The notes: a model not told the origin generated them from the letters alone. A DNA stretch of 64,000 nucleotides from Aquitalea magnusonii (GCF_003202035.1 NZ_QJKC01000004.1:217461-281460), one strand, 5' to 3'. Positions 25,947 through 35,287 are shown, counted from the first letter of the stretch. Numbers and translations: made by a program.

Positions 25947-26648
25947 CTAGCGGTGGGTGACGGTCACAACCTGATAAACCCCGCCAAACAAGGTTTCCTT
26001 GTGCCAGCTGAACCGTTCGGCATGGCTGGCATACGCTGAAATTTCATTACGCCACAGTGCTTCGGCAAAGGGTTCCAGCTTGCGGTTGACCCACTTGAGC
26101 AACCATCCTATCGGTTGCCATGCTGCCGGCCGATGATAGTCGACAAACACCGCCCTGCCCCCTTGCGGGACTTGTGCCAGCATATTGTCGACAATGCGCT
26201 GCTTCAAATCATCCGGTACTTCATGCAACAGGAAGAAGCTGCACACCAGGTCTGGCTGTTGTTCCAGGCGGAATGTGGCCGCATCGGCGCGCACCACGCG
26301 GGCCTGCGGATAGTCACGCAGCTTGCGCACAGCATGTTCGACCTGGACCGGGGTGATGTCGGTCAGTACAAACTCGCCCTGACTGCCCACCCTGGCGGCG
26401 GCCTTTTGCACCAGATCGCCATAGACATGGGCTACCTGCCACACCAGCATGCCGGGCTGGATCTGCTGCAGATAGCGGCGCATCAGCCGCTGGTCATTCA
26501 TAAACAACAGCGTGCTGACCACCAGATTGCGGTCCAGCAGCGCGGCGCGGCGCGGGTTGACGTAGGCCCAGTCGTAGACTTCGGTCATATAGTCCGGCAC
26601 CCCTTCGTAATAGGGGTTGCACGGCAGCGGTGGGTGGTTGCGGCTCAT
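25947..26648 (-). CDS. rquA: Rhodoquinone biosynthesis methyltransferase-like protein RquA
   Basis: 233 aa. The N-terminal segment VPDYMTEVYDWAYVNPRRA closely follows the RquA signature, and the class I methyltransferase fold follows. The SAM motif is unusual, VWQVAHVYGD, with Gln where ordinary methyltransferases have Asp/Glu, as described for RquA. RquA converts ubiquinone to rhodoquinone, which carries electrons to fumarate under low oxygen. CSFFLLHEVPDD and VDYHRP are further family-like segments. AGGTG lies six bases before ATG 26648. No other quinone gene is adjacent, which is usual because rquA is frequently transferred. Confidence 0.75.
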   Translation of the reverse strand: MSRNHPPLPCNPYYEGVPDYMTEVYDWAYVNPRRAALLDRNLVVSTLLFMNDQRLMRRYLQQIQPGMLVWQVAHVYGDLVQKAAARVGSQGEFVLTDITPVQVEHAVRKLRDYPQARVVRADAATFRLEQQPDLVCSFFLLHEVPDDLKQRIVDNMLAQVPQGGRAVFVDYHRPAAWQPIGWLLKWVNRKLEPFAEALWRNEISAYASHAERFSWHKETLFGGVYQVVTVTHR

Positions 26649-26684
26649 GGTGGCACCTTGGCATTAGCTATTCATCAATAAATT

Positions 26685-26698
26685 TTAGCAAATGCTAA
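26685..26698. promoter_or_regulatory. Palindromic candidate operator upstream of rquA
   Basis: TTAGCA-AA-TGCTAA is a 6+6 inverted repeat in an AT-rich stretch 37 bases before the rquA start. A related half-site GCATTAGC lies at 26661-26668. The binding protein is unknown. Confidence 0.4.
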
Positions 26699-26761
26699 TA
26701 TGCAAATTATTGAGCTAGGCCAAGCTTTATCCCGATCCGGCAAGCTGCTGTTTACCAATGC

Positions 26762-26782
26762 AAAACGGCCCTGCCGGGCCGT
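26762..26782 (-). terminator. Rho-independent terminator of the exonuclease III gene
   Basis: On the minus strand ACGGCCC-GGCA-GGGCCGT continues into TTT. It lies 20 bases after the gene stop. Confidence 0.8.
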
Positions 26783-26801
26783 TGTACGCATGGAATGCGG
26801 C

Positions 26802-27575
26802 CTAGTCTGCCAGGGTCAGCACCACCGGGGTGTGATCGGACGGGCGTTCCCACTTGCGCGGGGTCTTGTCGATGACACATGCGCTGGCGCGCGCCTGCAG
26901 CGCCGGCGTAATCAGGATGTGGTCGATGCGCACGCCCTTGTTGCGGCGGAACATCATGGCGCGGTAATCCCACCAGCTGTATTGCTTGTCCTCCTGATTG
27001 AACAGGCGGAAGCTGTCGGCCAGCCCCAGGCCAATCAAGGCTTGAAATGCCGCACGCTCCGGCGTGCTGCACAGCACCTGTTCGTGCCAGCTCTCCGGGT
27101 CGTACACATCGCGGTCTTCCGGCGCGATATTGTAGTCGCCCAGCAAGGCCAGCTGCGGGTGGCGGGTGAGCTCGTCGGCCACATAGGCATGCAGCTTGCC
27201 CAGCCATTCCAGCTTGTATGGATACTTCGGCGAATCAACGGCTTCGCCGTTGACGAAGTAGCCACAGATCACGCGCACACCGTTTACCGTGGCGGCAATC
27301 ACCCGGCGTTGCGGGTCGTCATAGCCGGGAATACCTTGCACCACATCGTCCAGCTGCAGGGGCTGCCGTACCAGGATGGCCACGCCGTTATAGGTTTTCT
27401 GGCCAAACCAGGCAGCGCGATATCCGGCGGCCTCGATCTCGGCCAGCGGGAACACGTCCTGATCCATCTTCAGTTCCTGCAGACAGAGCACGTCCACCGG
27501 GCTATCTGCCAGCCACTGCAATACCTGTGGCAGACGGACCTTGAGTGAGTTGACGTTCCAGGTGGCTAATTGCAT
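26802..27575 (-). CDS. xth: Exodeoxyribonuclease III / AP endonuclease
   Basis: 257 aa, normal XthA length. The conserved catalytic elements are all present: NVNSL (7-11), CLQELKMDQ with the metal-binding Glu, GDYNIAPEDRDVYDP, RIDHILITP and the terminal SDHTPVVLTL with its catalytic Asp-His. It repairs abasic sites and 3' blocks in DNA using Mg2+. It begins MQLATWNVNSLKVR, the usual start. Its terminator is directly downstream, so it is transcribed alone or with an upstream element from the eptA side. Confidence 0.93.
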   Translation of the reverse strand: MQLATWNVNSLKVRLPQVLQWLADSPVDVLCLQELKMDQDVFPLAEIEAAGYRAAWFGQKTYNGVAILVRQPLQLDDVVQGIPGYDDPQRRVIAATVNGVRVICGYFVNGEAVDSPKYPYKLEWLGKLHAYVADELTRHPQLALLGDYNIAPEDRDVYDPESWHEQVLCSTPERAAFQALIGLGLADSFRLFNQEDKQYSWWDYRAMMFRRNKGVRIDHILITPALQARASACVIDKTPRKWERPSDHTPVVLTLAD

Positions 27576-27644
27576 ATCTTCAGTTCTCGTTTACGGATGA
27601 AAGCAGCTGCCTGCAGGCAGCCACTACACATTACAGACAAGGTA

Positions 27645-29273
27645 TCAGCCCGGCTGGCGGCACGGGGCAAACATGTCCAGCTGCTTGTTGTAGACGCTGG
27701 TATGCACCCCCAGCAAGCCCAGCAGCGAGTGGAACAGATTGTCATGCGAATAAGGCTCAGCCTTGCGCCCTTCCAGGCAGCGCTGGTTCAGCCCGACTTC
27801 CTGCTGGAAACTGTCGGAGAACCACATCATCGCCCCGATGTGCTTTTGCGCTTCCGGCGCAAACAGATAGGGCGTGCCATGCAGGTACATGCCGTTTTCG
27901 CCCAGCGATTCACCATGGTCGGACATATACAGCATGCCGGTGTTATAGCGCTGCTGGTTGGCTCGCAGGAAGTCGATGATGCCGGACAGTACGGTATCGG
28001 TATACAGGATGGTGTTGTCGAAACCGTTGACGATCTGCTCGCGCGGGCAGCGTGACAGCTCGCTGGTCTGGCATACCGGCTTGAACTGCTCCTGCGCTGG
28101 CGGATAACGCTTGTAATAGGCCGGGCCGTGGCTGCCCATCTGGTGCAGCACCAGCACCACGTCGCGGTCGGACTGGTCGATCAGCTGCTGGGCATTTTTC
28201 AGCAGGATTTCGTCCCAGCATTCGCCCGTGGTACACAGCTTGTCATCCTTGCTGTTGCTAACGTCTTCCAGCGTCACGCGGTTGCACACATCCTTGCAGC
28301 CTGACTGGTTGTCACGCCAGATCACCTTGTAGCCGGCGCGCTGCAGTACATCCAGCACGTTTTGCTGGCGTGCGGCCTTGTCTCCATCGTAATTGGCGCG
28401 GCCGATATCGGAGAACATGCAGGGCACCGAGACGGCGGTTTCCGTGCCGCAGGAATGCACATTGGGCAGGTTGATCAAGCCGCTCTGTGCCGCCAGCTTG
28501 GGATTGGTATTGCGCGGGTAGCCATTGAGGGAAAAATGATCGGCACGCGCGGTTTCGCCCACCACCAGTACAAACACGGTCTTGCGCTTGTGCTGCTGCC
28601 AGCTGGCATCGCGTTTGGCATCCTCTCCCAGCGGGCTGACCACGATGGGACCGCTATTGTAGTGGTCCTGGATATAGCCATTGGTGGCCTGGATATAGTT
28701 GAAAGGCGTCAGGTAATGCCGCAGCTGGCGGTTGTTGCGGAACAGCGAGGCAAAGTCCTGGTAAGCGGCAAAGGCGATGCCCAGCAACACCGCGGCGGAA
28801 ATCAGGAGGGTCAGCAGGCGTGCGCCACTCTCGCGCAGCGGCGAGCGCCATTGGATCTGGCGCCGGCACAGCCACCAGGCGGGCAGTATGCCCAGCACCA
28901 CGACAAACAGCGCCATCTTGCCGGTCAGCAGATCGCGCACTTCCTTGTTATCGGTCTGGACTGCGTTTTGCACCATGTGTACATCAATCATCACCCCGTA
29001 CTGGTTCATGAAATAGGTGATGAAAGAGGTAATCAGCAGCAACAGCGCCATCAAGGGCTTGCCGATATACGGCCAGTTGAACAGCGACAGCACCAGATTG
29101 TAAAACGCTGTCACCAGCAGGAAGGATTCCAGCAGCAGCTTGATGCCGTGGCCATCCAGCGGGCCGACGATGCGCAACATTTCGCGCCAGAATGGCAGGT
29201 TGTAAAACAATACCAGCGCGAGCGACACCAGCAGGGTGAGTCGCTCGGGTCGAATGGAGCGGTTGGAAACCAT
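27645..29273 (-). CDS. eptA: Lipid A phosphoethanolamine transferase, EptA/MCR family
   Basis: 542 aa. Five membrane helices in residues 1-175 are followed by a periplasmic sulfatase-like domain. Zinc and catalytic residues can be placed: E240 in VVGETARADHF, nucleophile Thr279 in SCGTETAVSVPC, and the Asp-His pair in YMSDHGESLGENG, close to the numbering of Neisseria EptA. It transfers phosphoethanolamine from phosphatidylethanolamine to lipid A, lowering negative charge and polymyxin binding. GAGGGCAAG precedes ATG 29273. No PmrA-type box is visible upstream of it. Chromosomal context without mobile elements suggests an intrinsic gene. Confidence 0.9.
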   Translation of the reverse strand: MVSNRSIRPERLTLLVSLALVLFYNLPFWREMLRIVGPLDGHGIKLLLESFLLVTAFYNLVLSLFNWPYIGKPLMALLLLITSFITYFMNQYGVMIDVHMVQNAVQTDNKEVRDLLTGKMALFVVVLGILPAWWLCRRQIQWRSPLRESGARLLTLLISAAVLLGIAFAAYQDFASLFRNNRQLRHYLTPFNYIQATNGYIQDHYNSGPIVVSPLGEDAKRDASWQQHKRKTVFVLVVGETARADHFSLNGYPRNTNPKLAAQSGLINLPNVHSCGTETAVSVPCMFSDIGRANYDGDKAARQQNVLDVLQRAGYKVIWRDNQSGCKDVCNRVTLEDVSNSKDDKLCTTGECWDEILLKNAQQLIDQSDRDVVLVLHQMGSHGPAYYKRYPPAQEQFKPVCQTSELSRCPREQIVNGFDNTILYTDTVLSGIIDFLRANQQRYNTGMLYMSDHGESLGENGMYLHGTPYLFAPEAQKHIGAMMWFSDSFQQEVGLNQRCLEGRKAEPYSHDNLFHSLLGLLGVHTSVYNKQLDMFAPCRQPG

Positions 29274-29526
29274 CTTGCCCTCGTCAACAAGGGGCCGCCG
29301 CACTTCTGTGCGGTACAAGCGGCCCGGCAATGGAACAGACCGGCCATGGCGGCGGTCTGCCTTGATTATCAGGTGGCCAAGACCAACCGGCTAAGCGGGC
29401 TGGCATGGCGGAAAATCGACGCCATCTTACCCGATTAGTCGCGGGGCAATATGGCATTTCTGTAGCAATTGTTTTAACGGATATGCAGCGCCGGACAGCC
29501 GCTGGCTTGAACAAATAAACAACAGT

Positions 29527-29570
29527 AAATTTGATCAAATTTGCCGAAGCAGGCGATTGCTGGCTAGAAT
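29527..29570 (+). promoter_or_regulatory. Promoter overlapping a 16-bp palindrome
   Basis: AAATTTGATCAAATTT (29527-29542) is a perfect palindrome. TTGCCG (29541-29546) and TAGAAT (29565-29570), 18 bases apart, form a possible promoter that the palindrome would overlap at the -35 side. Confidence 0.4.
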
Positions 29571-29576
29571 GGACCT

Positions 29577-29896
29577 ATGTTCATCACCGGTAGAAGCAAA
29601 TTGTCCAGACAAAGCAAACCCCTGCAGTCCCAGCAACATCCCCTCTGCCCGACCAAAAACCCCAATCGTTCCACGCTGCGCCCCTTTAGCGATGCCTTTA
29701 CCCTGCGCACGCCCGGCTTTGCCCAGCATCATCGTCCGCATCGTCCCGACAAGGCAGACAACGAACCTTCCAGCTGATTTTAGTGAAATGGCGATTCCGC
29801 CCTGCGCCCGGTCATGTACCGCTTAGCGCCAGGCTGTTTCACCGAGGCGTCATCTCACTGAAAGCACGATCCGACACCGCCGCATGGCGGTGTTTT
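29577..29896 (+). other. Possible small transcript
   Basis: The 29274-30099 gap has no recognised gene. A predicted start near 29577 and a clear terminator at 29874-29896 enclose about 320 nt. A 66-codon frame from 29577 is basic, Pro- and His-rich and lacks a ribosome binding site. A non-coding RNA is as likely as a peptide. Confidence 0.3.
29874..29896 (+). terminator. Rho-independent terminator with no assigned gene
   Basis: ACACCGCC (29874-29881), loop GCAT, GGCGGTGT (29886-29893), ending in T4. Confidence 0.8.
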
Positions 29897-29920
29897 CATG
29901 TCTGCCGTGGAACAGCAGGC

Positions 29921-29951
29921 AAAAAAATACCCCCAAGGGGGATTGGGGGTA
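29921..29951 (-). terminator. Rho-independent terminator of prlC
   Basis: TACCCCC (29928-29934) pairs with GGGGGTA (29945-29951). On the minus strand the stem is followed by T7. It lies about 150 bases after the prlC stop. Confidence 0.75.
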
Positions 29952-30099
29952 GGGGAAAAGACACAATATCGATGTCCGTTGAGGGGCAGAGATAAGCGTC
30001 TGGCTCGCTTGCTGCTCTTGGAGATAACCCGTTGAGCAAAGATTAGAGCCAGAGCAAATCAGGGGAGTTCCCTCCCCTCCTGTAAATATTTGTTGTGAC

Positions 30100-32136
30100 T
30101 CAGGCCGCCTGTTCCACCATGCCGGAGTGACGCAACAGTGCGTCGATCTGCGGGTCGCGGCCGCGGAAGGCACGGAAGGATTCCAGCGCCGAACGGCTGC
30201 CACCAACGGCCAGCACCTCATCCCAGAAGCGTTTGCCGGTGGCGGCATTGGCACCGCCAGCCTCTTCGAAAGCGGCATAGGCATCGGCCGACAGCACTTC
30301 CGCCCATTTGTAGCTGTAATAGCCCGCCGCATAACCACCAGCAAAAATGTGGCTGAAGCTGTTGGGGAAGCGGTTGTAGGACGGCGGGAAGTTAACCGCC
30401 ACTTCCTGGCGCACCTCGTCCAGCAAGGCCAGCCAATCGCCGGTGCTGGCATCAAAATCGGTATACAGCAGCATGTCGAATAGCGAAAACTCCAGCTGGC
30501 GCACCGTCATCATGCCGCTCTGGAAGTTCTTGGCGGCCAGCATCTTGTCAAACAAGTCACGCGGCAGGGTTGCGCCGGTTTCGGCATGGGCGGTCATGCC
30601 TTGCAGCACATCCCACTCCCAGCAGAAGTTTTCCATGAACTGGCTGGGCAGCTCTACCGCATCCCATTCCACGCCATTGATGCCGGACACGCCCAGCTCA
30701 TCCACCTGGGTCAGCATGTGGTGCAGGCCGTGGCCGAATTCGTGGAACAGGGTGATGACTTCATCGTGGGTGAACAGCGCCGGCTTGTCGCCCACCGGAC
30801 GGGTGAAATTGCAGGTGAGATAAGCCACCGGGGTTTGCATGGTGTCGCCCTTCTTGCGACGGCCACGGGCGTCATCCATCCAGGCACCGGGGCGCTTGCC
30901 CTCGCGCGAGTACAGATCAAAGTAGAAGCTACCCACCAGCTGGTCATCCTTGAGGATGTCGTAGAAACGGACATCGTCATGCCATACCGGCGCGCTGCTC
31001 TCGCGCACCTGCACCCCATACAGGGTGTTGACCACGCCGAACAGGCCGGGCAGCACCTTGCTCTCCGGGAAGTACTGCTTCACTTCCTGTTCGGAGAAGG
31101 CATAGCGCGCCACGCGCAGTTTTTCTGCGGCATAGGCAATGTCCCAGGCTTGCAGGTCGGAGAGGCCCAGCTCCTTGCTGGCAAAGGCTTCCAGCTCGGC
31201 ACGGTCTTTTGCTGCAAACGGTTTGGCACGGGCGGCCAGGTCGCGCAGGAAGGCAATGACTTGCGCCGGGCTTTCCGCCATCTTGGTAAACAAGGACAGC
31301 TCGGCATAATTGGCAAAGCCCAGCAGCTGGGCCTCTTCGCGCGTCAGTTGCAGCTTTTCGCGGATGATTTCGGTGTTGTCGTGCTCGGGCAGGCCGAACT
31401 CCGACGCACGTTTCACATAGGCGTCGTACAGCTTCTGGCGCAGTGCGCGGTTATGGGCGTACTGCATCACCGGGAAGTAAAACGGGAACTGCAGCGTGAT
31501 CTTGTAACCGGTTTTTTCATCGGCCTGGGCAGCCGCGGCAAACAGGGCCAGCGCGTCTTCCGGTACGCCGTCCAGCTCGCTGGCGTCTTCCAGATACAGG
31601 CTGAAGGCGTCGGTGGCATCCATCACGTTCTGTTCGAAGCGGGCGGACAACTCGGCCAGACGGCTCTGGATGGCGGCATAGCGCTGGCGCTGCGCCTCGG
31701 GCAATTCGGCACCGGACAGGCGGAAATCGCGCAGATCGTTCTGGATGATCTTCTGGCGGGCGGCATTGTAGCCGGCATAGGCCGGGCTGGCCTCGATGGC
31801 CTTGAACTGGCCGAGCAAGGCCAGGTTTTGGCCCAGCTCGGTCCAGAATTCGGAAATGGGCGCGATGTTGGCGTTGTAGGCATCGCGCAGTTCCGGGGTA
31901 TTCACCACCGCATTCAGATGCCCCACCACGCCCCAGGCACGCGACAGGCGCTCGGTGGCATCAGTCAGCGGATCAACAAAGTTCTCCCAGCTTGGGCTAT
32001 CCACATGCGCGGTCAGTTGCGCCACGGTGTGACGGGCCTCGCTCAGCAATTGCGCGATGGCCGGGCTGATGTGTTCGGGACGAATCTCGGCAAAGCGTGG
32101 CAGACCGGTAAAGTCGAGGAGCGGGTTCTGGCTCAT
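30100..32136 (-). CDS. prlC: Oligopeptidase A (M3 family)
   Basis: 678 aa, matching E. coli PrlC length. The zinc motif HEFGHGLHH lies near residue 470, with the downstream Glu in NGVEWDAVELPSQFMENF. The N-terminal helical domain (NPLLDFTGLPRFAEIRPEHI) is typical. It degrades signal peptides and other short oligopeptides in the cytosol. The start MSQNPLLDF at 32136 follows CAGGAAGTGAACA. It is divergent from the gamma-carbonic anhydrase gene. Confidence 0.93.
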   Translation of the reverse strand: MSQNPLLDFTGLPRFAEIRPEHISPAIAQLLSEARHTVAQLTAHVDSPSWENFVDPLTDATERLSRAWGVVGHLNAVVNTPELRDAYNANIAPISEFWTELGQNLALLGQFKAIEASPAYAGYNAARQKIIQNDLRDFRLSGAELPEAQRQRYAAIQSRLAELSARFEQNVMDATDAFSLYLEDASELDGVPEDALALFAAAAQADEKTGYKITLQFPFYFPVMQYAHNRALRQKLYDAYVKRASEFGLPEHDNTEIIREKLQLTREEAQLLGFANYAELSLFTKMAESPAQVIAFLRDLAARAKPFAAKDRAELEAFASKELGLSDLQAWDIAYAAEKLRVARYAFSEQEVKQYFPESKVLPGLFGVVNTLYGVQVRESSAPVWHDDVRFYDILKDDQLVGSFYFDLYSREGKRPGAWMDDARGRRKKGDTMQTPVAYLTCNFTRPVGDKPALFTHDEVITLFHEFGHGLHHMLTQVDELGVSGINGVEWDAVELPSQFMENFCWEWDVLQGMTAHAETGATLPRDLFDKMLAAKNFQSGMMTVRQLEFSLFDMLLYTDFDASTGDWLALLDEVRQEVAVNFPPSYNRFPNSFSHIFAGGYAAGYYSYKWAEVLSADAYAAFEEAGGANAATGKRFWDEVLAVGGSRSALESFRAFRGRDPQIDALLRHSGMVEQAA

Positions 32137-32274
32137 TGTTCACTTCCTGTGGGCAATTGGCAGTGGCTGGCACAGCACTGCGCCGGTATCGAAATCAGGC
32201 GGCCAGCCGGCGAACCGGCGGCGACCATTGCTATATGATAGGGAATCCTGAACCTGTTAGATGAGGACGTTCTG

Positions 32275-32817
32275 ATGAATCGCAATATCCGCCCCTATGA
32301 TGGCACGACCCCGCAGATTGCCGACTCCTGCTATATCGACCCTGCCGCTGTGGTGATTGGCGACGTGACGCTGGCAGATGATGCCTCGGTGTGGCCGTTT
32401 GCCGTCATCCGTGGCGACGTCAACGCCATTCATATTGGCGAGGGCAGCAATATCCAGGACTTTGCCATGCTGCACGTCACCCACAAGCGCGACAGCGACC
32501 CGGTGGGCGCGCCATTGCATATTGGCAAGCACGTCACCATCGGCCATCACGTCACCCTGCACGGCTGTACCATTGGCGATGAAGTGCTGGTGGGCATCGG
32601 CAGTATCATTCTGGACCGCGCCGTAATCGAAGACCGCGTGCTGATTGGCGCTGGCAGCCTGGTGCCACCGGGCAAGCGGCTGGAGTCCGGTTATCTCTAC
32701 CTGGGCAACCCGGTGAAACAGGCGCGCAAGCTGACCGAGCAGGAACTGGCCTACTTCAAGTACTCGGCCGAGCACTACATCCGCGTCGCCAACAAGCACA
32801 AACCCAATCTGCAATAA
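32275..32817 (+). CDS. Gamma-carbonic anhydrase family protein (YrdA-like)
   Basis: 180 aa. Left-handed beta-helix hexapeptide repeats run through residues 15-130 (AAVVIGDVTLADDASVWPFAVIRGD). Three potential zinc-ligand His residues occur in MLHVTHK and GKHVTIGHHVTLHG. YrdA/Cam-like proteins bind metal, but many show no carbonic anhydrase activity. Start MNRNIRPYDG at 32275. Its stop is 20 bases before the acetyltransferase gene, so the two are probably co-transcribed. Confidence 0.85.
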   Translation: MNRNIRPYDGTTPQIADSCYIDPAAVVIGDVTLADDASVWPFAVIRGDVNAIHIGEGSNIQDFAMLHVTHKRDSDPVGAPLHIGKHVTIGHHVTLHGCTIGDEVLVGIGSIILDRAVIEDRVLIGAGSLVPPGKRLESGYLYLGNPVKQARKLTEQELAYFKYSAEHYIRVANKHKPNLQ

Positions 32818-32837
32818 ACCCTCACCGGAGACTTGCC

Positions 32838-33338
32838 ATGCTGCTGCAACTACGCAATGCCAACGAGAGCGATGTCGCGGCCATTGCCGCGCTGATGTTG
32901 CCGGAAAGCAGCAGCCAGGGCGGTACGCTGCACGGCGATTTTCCGGTGGAAAAGATCAGTCACTGGTTGGCACAAGCCACGGCAGACCAGATGCCGATAC
33001 TGCTGGCGGAAGACGAGGCCGGCCTGCTGGGCGTGCTGTTTACCAGCAGCAGCCGGCATCAGGATAGTCCGGTGGCAATACAGATGGCACAGCTGCATCA
33101 CGGCACCGGGCCATTCTATTTCTATGGCCCGGTTTGCCTGGCAGCACGCGCACGCGGCCAGGGCTTGCTGGCCGCCATGTGGCAGCAGCTGCAGCGGCAA
33201 CTGCCCGGCCAGCAGGCCGTATTGTTCATCCATGCCGATAACCAGGCCTCGCTCAAGGCGCATGCCAGGCTGGGCATGGTGGTGGAGGCGCAGTTCGAAC
33301 TCAATGGCCAGCCCTGCGTGTTACTGAGCAGCCGCTAA
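32838..33338 (+). CDS. GNAT-family N-acetyltransferase
   Basis: 166 aa. The fold is recognisable from the N-terminal LRNANESDVAAIAALM, a central strand YGPVCLAARARGQGLLAAMW that resembles the acetyl-CoA pyrophosphate loop R-x-x-G-x-G/A, and the late HADNQASLKAHARLGMVV (motif B, asparagine before the helix). The acceptor substrate is unknown. CGGAGACTTGCC precedes ATG 32838. A terminator follows, so it ends the carbonic anhydrase operon. Confidence 0.75.
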   Translation: MLLQLRNANESDVAAIAALMLPESSSQGGTLHGDFPVEKISHWLAQATADQMPILLAEDEAGLLGVLFTSSSRHQDSPVAIQMAQLHHGTGPFYFYGPVCLAARARGQGLLAAMWQQLQRQLPGQQAVLFIHADNQASLKAHARLGMVVEAQFELNGQPCVLLSSR

Positions 33339-33345
33339 GTACCAT

Positions 33346-33369
33346 GGCCTGCCAGCTGGGCGGGCCTTT
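33346..33369 (+). terminator. Terminator of the acetyltransferase operon
   Basis: GGCCTGCC-AGCTG-GGCGGGCC (one G-T pair) followed by TTT. The remaining 33370-33659 holds no gene I can support and should contain the promoter of the type VI island. Confidence 0.6.
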
Positions 33370-33659
33370 CCCTTCCTCATCTACTGCCCATCCGCCTATC
33401 TGACCTGGCAACCTCATCCGGACTGCGGGGGAATGGATTTTTGCCAGCTGGCAGTGATGGCTTGGCATGTCAGTCATCACGCCCGTCCTGCCTGGCATGG
33501 GCTCACAATCATTGCGCGCCATTAGCAATGGCAGGCCACTCGACACCCGCCATTCTTTAGACATGAGCAGTCGGCAAAACTGGCTGAGTGGGCATTGCTG
33601 ATCAAAATCTAGCGCAGTGTAATGCCTGATCAATCTTCCCTGCGATTGGTCTGCATGGC

Positions 33660-34997
33660 ATGCAAGCATCCGAAAATCGACTGCAGCAAGAAGCGTTACC
33701 CGCCAAGCCCAACTGGCCACGCTATGTGATGTTGATACTTGCCTGCACCCTGCTTTCTACGCTGATCAGCACCTACACCACGGCAGTCAGCACCGCCACG
33801 GCGGCTCCTCTGACCGGCTTCTGGCTCAAGGCTGCCGCGCCCGGTTTCATTCTTTCCAGCTTCTGGACGCTGTTGCGCTACAGCGGCTGGCTGCTGGCAG
33901 GCTGGGTTATTGATCACCGCAATGCCTTGCATCTCGCCGCCTATCACCAGGAAGAACAGCGCCGCAAAGCGCGGCTGTATATCCGGCAGATCGCCTTGCT
34001 TGGCCCGGCCTGCATGCACGCGGCAGATCGCCAGATTCTGCTCCAGGGACTACGCGCAACACCTGTCCCGTTCAGCAAGGTGTTACCAGTACCGCAGTTT
34101 GAATCCGCGGCACCGCCCTATCTGGCTGAACCTGAATCCACCGCCGCCGCAGACGACACGCAGGATGACGACGAGGCCACGTGGCTTCCTTATCCGGATA
34201 CAGATGATGAGATGGGGGATGAGGAAACCAGCGACGCAAACGACGCTGCGACCGCGCACGCTGTCACACCACTTGCTGAAATGCCACCCATGCCGGACGA
34301 CAGCCAACAAAGCCTTCCTGCCACCCATTACCTCCCTGCCAAGCTGGCCACGCTGATGGCCGAGTGGCCTCAACCCGCCTTGAACGCCTCACTTGCCGTC
34401 TCCTGGAGTGGTAGCGAAGACACGTGGTTACGCTTTCGCCAGCATGCCAGCGAGCTGGGCATCTTTCTGACTCCCCGCCCGCATCGCTTGCACAGCCCCG
34501 AGGATATCGATGCCGTGATGGATGCGCTGCACACCCAACCGGATGCCAGTTACCACCTGCTGGCAGGCATCGTCACGCCTGCAGCCAGCTTCGGTGCAAG
34601 CCATGGCCCACCCGCCGCCGAAGCTGCCTTTGCCATGCTGGCAAGCAATACCGGCGAAGGTGCCAGCCTGTCCCGGCCAGTGCTGTTCAGCGCGCCAGAA
34701 CATCTGGCATTGGCGCAAGGCAATGCCGCACTGGCCGATCCGCCCGCATCCTTTTTCAGCCTGAACCATGACGGCCTGGCAGAGCTGTCTGCGGCAGGCT
34801 GGCAAATCGACGCCGTGGAACATGAACCTTACTGGGGCAATCCCGGAGCCTTGGGCTGCTGGATCATGACGGCGATGGCACTGGAAGCCGCGACGCTGCG
34901 ACAACAGCCCATGGGCTGGCACAGCCGGCAGGGAATTCAGCACTGGGCCGGTGTTGCACTGCCACCCGCATCAACCACAACAGGAGCCACCGCATGA
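33660..34997 (+). CDS. T6SS-island membrane protein of unknown function
   Basis: 445 aa. Two membrane segments (about residues 23-46 and 60-84) are followed by an RR/KAR-rich linker, an acidic Asp/Glu-rich stretch (about 155-200) and a globular C-terminal half. I recognise no catalytic motif. It overlaps the PAAR gene by four bases (ATGA), so it is translationally tied to the secretion spike. At the other end of the island lies a TssM-like protein. A role as a loading or envelope-anchoring partner is a guess from position only. No strong ribosome binding site supports the start at 33660. Confidence 0.55.
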   Translation: MQASENRLQQEALPAKPNWPRYVMLILACTLLSTLISTYTTAVSTATAAPLTGFWLKAAAPGFILSSFWTLLRYSGWLLAGWVIDHRNALHLAAYHQEEQRRKARLYIRQIALLGPACMHAADRQILLQGLRATPVPFSKVLPVPQFESAAPPYLAEPESTAAADDTQDDDEATWLPYPDTDDEMGDEETSDANDAATAHAVTPLAEMPPMPDDSQQSLPATHYLPAKLATLMAEWPQPALNASLAVSWSGSEDTWLRFRQHASELGIFLTPRPHRLHSPEDIDAVMDALHTQPDASYHLLAGIVTPAASFGASHGPPAAEAAFAMLASNTGEGASLSRPVLFSAPEHLALAQGNAALADPPASFFSLNHDGLAELSAAGWQIDAVEHEPYWGNPGALGCWIMTAMALEAATLRQQPMGWHSRQGIQHWAGVALPPASTTTGATA

Positions 34998-35287
34998 GAT
35001 TTGTCATCCGCCAAGGCTGCCGCATCACCGGACGCGGCGAAGTAGTGGAAGGCATGGTCGATGGACCGACATTGCTTGGCATTCCGGTGTCCTTCATCGG
35101 AGCCAAAGTGCGCTGTGACGTCTGCAACCGTATCGGCGTCATCGCCATGGCCGGGCCACGCGGCACGCTGGGGCAAAACAATATCAAGGGCAAAACCCTG
35201 GCACTGAGCGGTGACCTGGTGCTGTGCCGCTGCCCTGTTCATCCCCGCCTCATCCACGACTGCCAGGAATGGCAGGTCGCCACCTGA
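34994..35287 (+). CDS. PAAR-domain T6SS spike-tip protein
   Basis: 97 aa, the length of stand-alone PAAR proteins. The pattern FVIRQGCRITGRGEVVEG, then MAGPRGTLGQNNIKGKTLALSGDLVLCRCP, fits the PAAR beta-cone. Cys residues at the C-terminal side and a nearby His may bind zinc. It should cap the VgrG trimer encoded 18 bases downstream and sharpen the type VI puncturing device. It overlaps the preceding gene by ATGA. Confidence 0.8.
   Translation: MRFVIRQGCRITGRGEVVEGMVDGPTLLGIPVSFIGAKVRCDVCNRIGVIAMAGPRGTLGQNNIKGKTLALSGDLVLCRCPVHPRLIHDCQEWQVAT

Noticed and set aside
24875..25960. A 361-codon plus-strand frame across the repeat gene
   Set aside because: It is antisense to the Lys/Ala/His repeat protein. 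The open frame comes from the repeated codon pattern, and it lacks a ribosome binding site. The minus-strand gene has a signal peptide, ribosome binding site and terminator.
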